DNA from: Polytrichum commune
Lineage: Eukaryota; Streptophyta; Polytrichopsida; Polytrichales; Polytrichaceae
Length of the DNA stretch: 60,000 nt
Direction: 5' to 3'
Assembly: GCA_950295325.1 (NCBI GenBank)
Contig: OX485804.1
Span: 20,834,001-20,894,000, forward strand
How positions within the stretch are numbered: position 1 is the first letter of the stretch; the number at the start of each line of letters is the position of its first letter. A model generated the notes under the pieces. The model was not told where the DNA came from. It did not search any database and was given only the letters and a program-made list of their open reading frames with translations. The translations under genes were made by a program, and so were the position numbers. Of the stretch, positions 57,850 through 60,000 are shown one piece after another.

Positions 57850-58215
57850 GTGGCCATTTACTCATAAGGTAGACAACCTTTATTCGGTTGTATTTTTTAT
57901 TAGGACACCTAGCTCTGAATGGTTTGTGGTTTGGTGTGGCTCCGACAATGGACACCAAAAAGACATATGTCAAAAGATATTGGACTGCATGCTCAAATTA
58001 TGATATTTATCTAAACTCCACAGTCATAGTGGGAAGAGACTTATATGACCATTTAATGAGCACGAGAATCTTCACTTCGATAATGAATACAATATTTATA
58101 GGAACTCCAAAATTTTATGAGAAAACTGGTTTTGGCCTCAATTTGGATTTGCTAACCATGTTGTACTAATCGTGTGTTTCATATCCTTGGAGAAGTGGAG
58201 TAGTTGGAAATAGGT
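57850..58215 (+). repeat. Dispersed repeat copy (family of MFS introns)
   Basis: It shares TTGGACTGCATGCTCAAAT-like, TATGACCATTTAATGAGCAC and GTGTTTCATATCCT blocks with the copies at 24636-24990, 27430-27760 and 27945-28190. It starts AAGGTAGACAA and ends with a TCTACCTTT segment, short inverted ends suggesting a MITE. The 93-codon open frame inside is not conserved in the other copies. Confidence 0.65.
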
Positions 58216-58366
58216 AACCATTTAAGACCCATCTACCTTTAAAGGTATACATTCATGTGTCCGAGCGGATGACATCGGAGACGGATGAAGCCGGGTGCTC
58301 AACACTTTCATCCACCAGGTGCTTATCCACATCCATCTCCACTCCACAATGTAGAGGGGGCAACCC

Positions 58367-58381
58367 AGGGTTTAGGGTTTA
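58367..58381 (+). promoter_or_regulatory. Telo-box upstream of the BPG2-like gene
   Basis: AGGGTTTAGGGTTTA, about 165 bases before the start codon at 58545. Same motif and similar distance as at the MFS gene. Confidence 0.5.
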
Positions 58382-58544
58382 GTGAGCTCCTCGTCCTCGC
58401 TCGCGTCTTCCACCCGACTTTAAGGAATTCCTTTAAACTCCATCAAACCCCAATTGCAATTCGCGCAGACAGGTGGAAGATGCAGCCCTAGTCATCATCC
58501 TTGAATGCCATCCACTATGTAGAATTCGCATGCACAAGTGATAG

Positions 58545-60000
58545 ATGGCCTGCCTGGCCCGAACGGTGTCCACTCGAACCTCATCATGTGTATCCTCGCA
58601 ATGGTCTCCCACTAGGATCGCCAAGATGCAGAGAATGCTCTGTTCTCGAGCCTGGTTCACAAGATCAGTGGGCCAGGAAACGGTGAAATGCTGCTTACAT
58701 AACCTTGGAAATGGCACAAAATCTGGTGTAATTTCTGTATCCAGTCTTGAAGGTTCCACAGACAGGGTTAAGGTTAGGTCATTCTTCGCATCAAGGGCTG
58801 CGGATAGGGTTAGGCTGTATTGCACCTCCAGCGGTGCATTGGACAGGGTTAATGGGAATGGAAATTGGAATCGGAGTGGAACTGTTGAATGTGCCAATTC
58901 TGCTTCTTCCGAACCTTCATCTTCTTCCTATGATGGTAATGGTTATGGTAATGAGGCCCATCCTACGCGGAGGCATCGACAGGCACAGCATTTGGGCAAA
59001 TTGGCTTGCCCGGGATGTGGTGTATACATGCAAGACAAGGATCCCAAGGTTCCTGGATACTTCAAAATGCCTGCTGCTCTTGAGAAAATATATGATGGAG
59101 AGGATGGTGAGGATGATGATGAGGTTGGTTTTGAAGACATGGTTAGGGATTTCGAGGATGATGAGGATGTGGCGAAGATGGCTGGAGGTGATCCTGACAT
59201 ACCTGATTGGGCAAACTATGAAAATGAAGATGATGACGATGATGAAGAAGATGAGATTGATTTGAGCAATGTTGCGGTGGAGGAGTGGAATGAAGCTGAA
59301 GGTGGAAGCAAGCTTGATTCTGTGGATGCATGGGGTGAGATTTTGGGAAAGAAACGGAAGACATTCAAAGACAAAAGAGAGAATTCTTTGGGAGAAGAAC
59401 GAGAAGAGGAGAAGATGGTGGTATGTGCACGATGCCATGCGTTACGAAATTATGGCAAAGTGAAGGACGAAAGTTTAGAGAATTTGCTCCCAGATTTCGA
59501 TTTCGAGAGGGTAGTGGGAAGTCGGTTGAAGAAAGCTTATGGTCGGAGGGCGGTGGTTCTTATGGTTGTGGATGGGTCAGATTTCGATGGCTCATTTCCT
59601 CGAAAAGCTGCAGCGGTGCTTGCAGAAGCAGAAGCAGAATTAGGAAGCGCATGGCAGGAAGGAAAAGCTGGGAACACTCCGAGGTTGTTGGTGGTGATGA
59701 ACAAGATTGATCTTCTTCCCAAGCAAATTTCTCCAAACAGGATGGACCAATGGGTTAGGAGAAGAGCAAAGGCGGGAGGTGTACCTCGGTTGACTGGAGT
59801 GCACCTTGTGAGTGCATTCAAAGGATGGGGCATTGAAGCATTGGCTGAGAAAGTGAAGGAGCTCGCAGGTGCAAGGGGTGATTGCTGGGTTGTTGGAGCT
59901 CAAAATGCAGGGAAATCTTCTCTCATCAATTCTTTGGCCAAGTACTCTGGGGAGACCAGGAAGGTCACGCGGTTGACTGAGGCTGCTGTGCCGGGAACCA
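58545..60000 (+). CDS. BPG2: BPG2-like plastid circularly permuted GTPase, 5' part
   Basis: The frame opens at the ATG 58545-58547, right after an in-frame TAG, and stays open to the window end (485 codons), so the C-terminus is missing. Residues 1 to about 75 are rich in S, T and R and low in acidic residues, as in chloroplast transit peptides. A split zinc finger follows: CPGC at 155-158 and CARC at 294-297, separated by a long Asp/Glu-rich stretch. GTPase motifs come in permuted order: G4 NKID (386-389), G5-like SAFKG, then G1 GAQNAGKS (451-458) and a switch-like TRLTEAAVPGT at the end. This order is diagnostic of the YqeH/NOA1/BPG2 group. Arabidopsis BPG2 acts in plastid ribosome and rRNA maturation; the same role is inferred. 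NOA1/RIF1 is the nearest alternative, but the acidic insert fits BPG2. Confidence 0.9.
   Translation, partial: MACLARTVSTRTSSCVSSQWSPTRIAKMQRMLCSRAWFTRSVGQETVKCCLHNLGNGTKSGVISVSSLEGSTDRVKVRSFFASRAADRVRLYCTSSGALDRVNGNGNWNRSGTVECANSASSEPSSSSYDGNGYGNEAHPTRRHRQAQHLGKLACPGCGVYMQDKDPKVPGYFKMPAALEKIYDGEDGEDDDEVGFEDMVRDFEDDEDVAKMAGGDPDIPDWANYENEDDDDDEEDEIDLSNVAVEEWNEAEGGSKLDSVDAWGEILGKKRKTFKDKRENSLGEEREEEKMVVCARCHALRNYGKVKDESLENLLPDFDFERVVGSRLKKAYGRRAVVLMVVDGSDFDGSFPRKAAAVLAEAEAELGSAWQEGKAGNTPRLLVVMNKIDLLPKQISPNRMDQWVRRRAKAGGVPRLTGVHLVSAFKGWGIEALAEKVKELAGARGDCWVVGAQNAGKSSLINSLAKYSGETRKVTRLTEAAVPGT

Noticed and set aside
57888-58169. Plus-strand frame of 93 codons
   Set aside because: It lies in a dispersed repeat whose other copies do not keep the frame open.
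58747-59438. Open frames on both strands over the start of the BPG2-like gene
   Set aside because: Met-rich and Ile/Leu-rich shadows of the acidic GAT/GAG-rich coding stretch in the true frame.

Overview
This window is nuclear DNA of a land plant. It has spliced genes with GT-AG introns and one AT-AC intron, a nucleus-encoded chloroplast NDH subunit (NdhN), a plastid ribosome-assembly GTPase of the BPG2 type, plant-type LINE and Copia retroelements, and PIF/Harbinger elements. Low gene density and many decayed repeats point to a medium or large genome. A functional-looking NdhN argues against lineages that lost chloroplast NDH, such as Pinaceae. The proteins look divergent enough for a non-flowering plant (lycophyte, fern or gymnosperm), but that is an impression only.

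Layout. 1-5.0 kb: gene-free repeats, including two copies of a ~385-bp repeat and a 600-bp MITE. 5.2-15.2 kb (+): a complete 20-exon RELCH homologue (two LisH motifs, coiled coils, HEAT repeats; about 1147 aa), with one intron carrying U12-type AT-AC ends. 17.0-17.9 kb (-): an unrecognised Cys-rich protein. 19.1-22.7 kb (+): NdhN, whose conserved body lies on four exons; its leader exon is uncertain and sits in a locally triplicated region. 24.2-28.85 kb (-): a complete 4-exon MFS transporter of the plant UNE2-like group, with repeats in its introns. 30.8-32.2 kb: a PIF/Harbinger relic that has MITE ends and still holds an N-terminal transposase fragment. 34.3-41.6 kb (-): a near full-length L1-type LINE with a 14-bp target duplication but broken ORFs. 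43-57.3 kb: a second Harbinger-type zone with a C-terminal transposase fossil (+), a Copia element inserted into it (5-bp target duplication, two near-identical LTRs, one holding a further 429-bp MITE), and a Myb/trihelix-like pseudogene (-), bracketed by two inverted MITE copies. 58.5-60 kb (+): the 5' part of a BPG2-like circularly permuted GTPase gene, cut by the window end.

How it fits together. The host genes are unrelated housekeeping or plastid genes and not a pathway cluster. NdhN and BPG2 both act in the chloroplast. The MFS and BPG2 genes each have a telo-box about 165-175 bp upstream of the start codon. The most coherent system is the PIF/Harbinger family: four elements with the same GGGCCACTTCACAC termini and TTA/TAA target duplications, one with a transposase fragment inside, plus separate transposase and Myb-like fossils. 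Exon boundaries were inferred by eye from splice signals, phase and remembered family conservation; no search was run.
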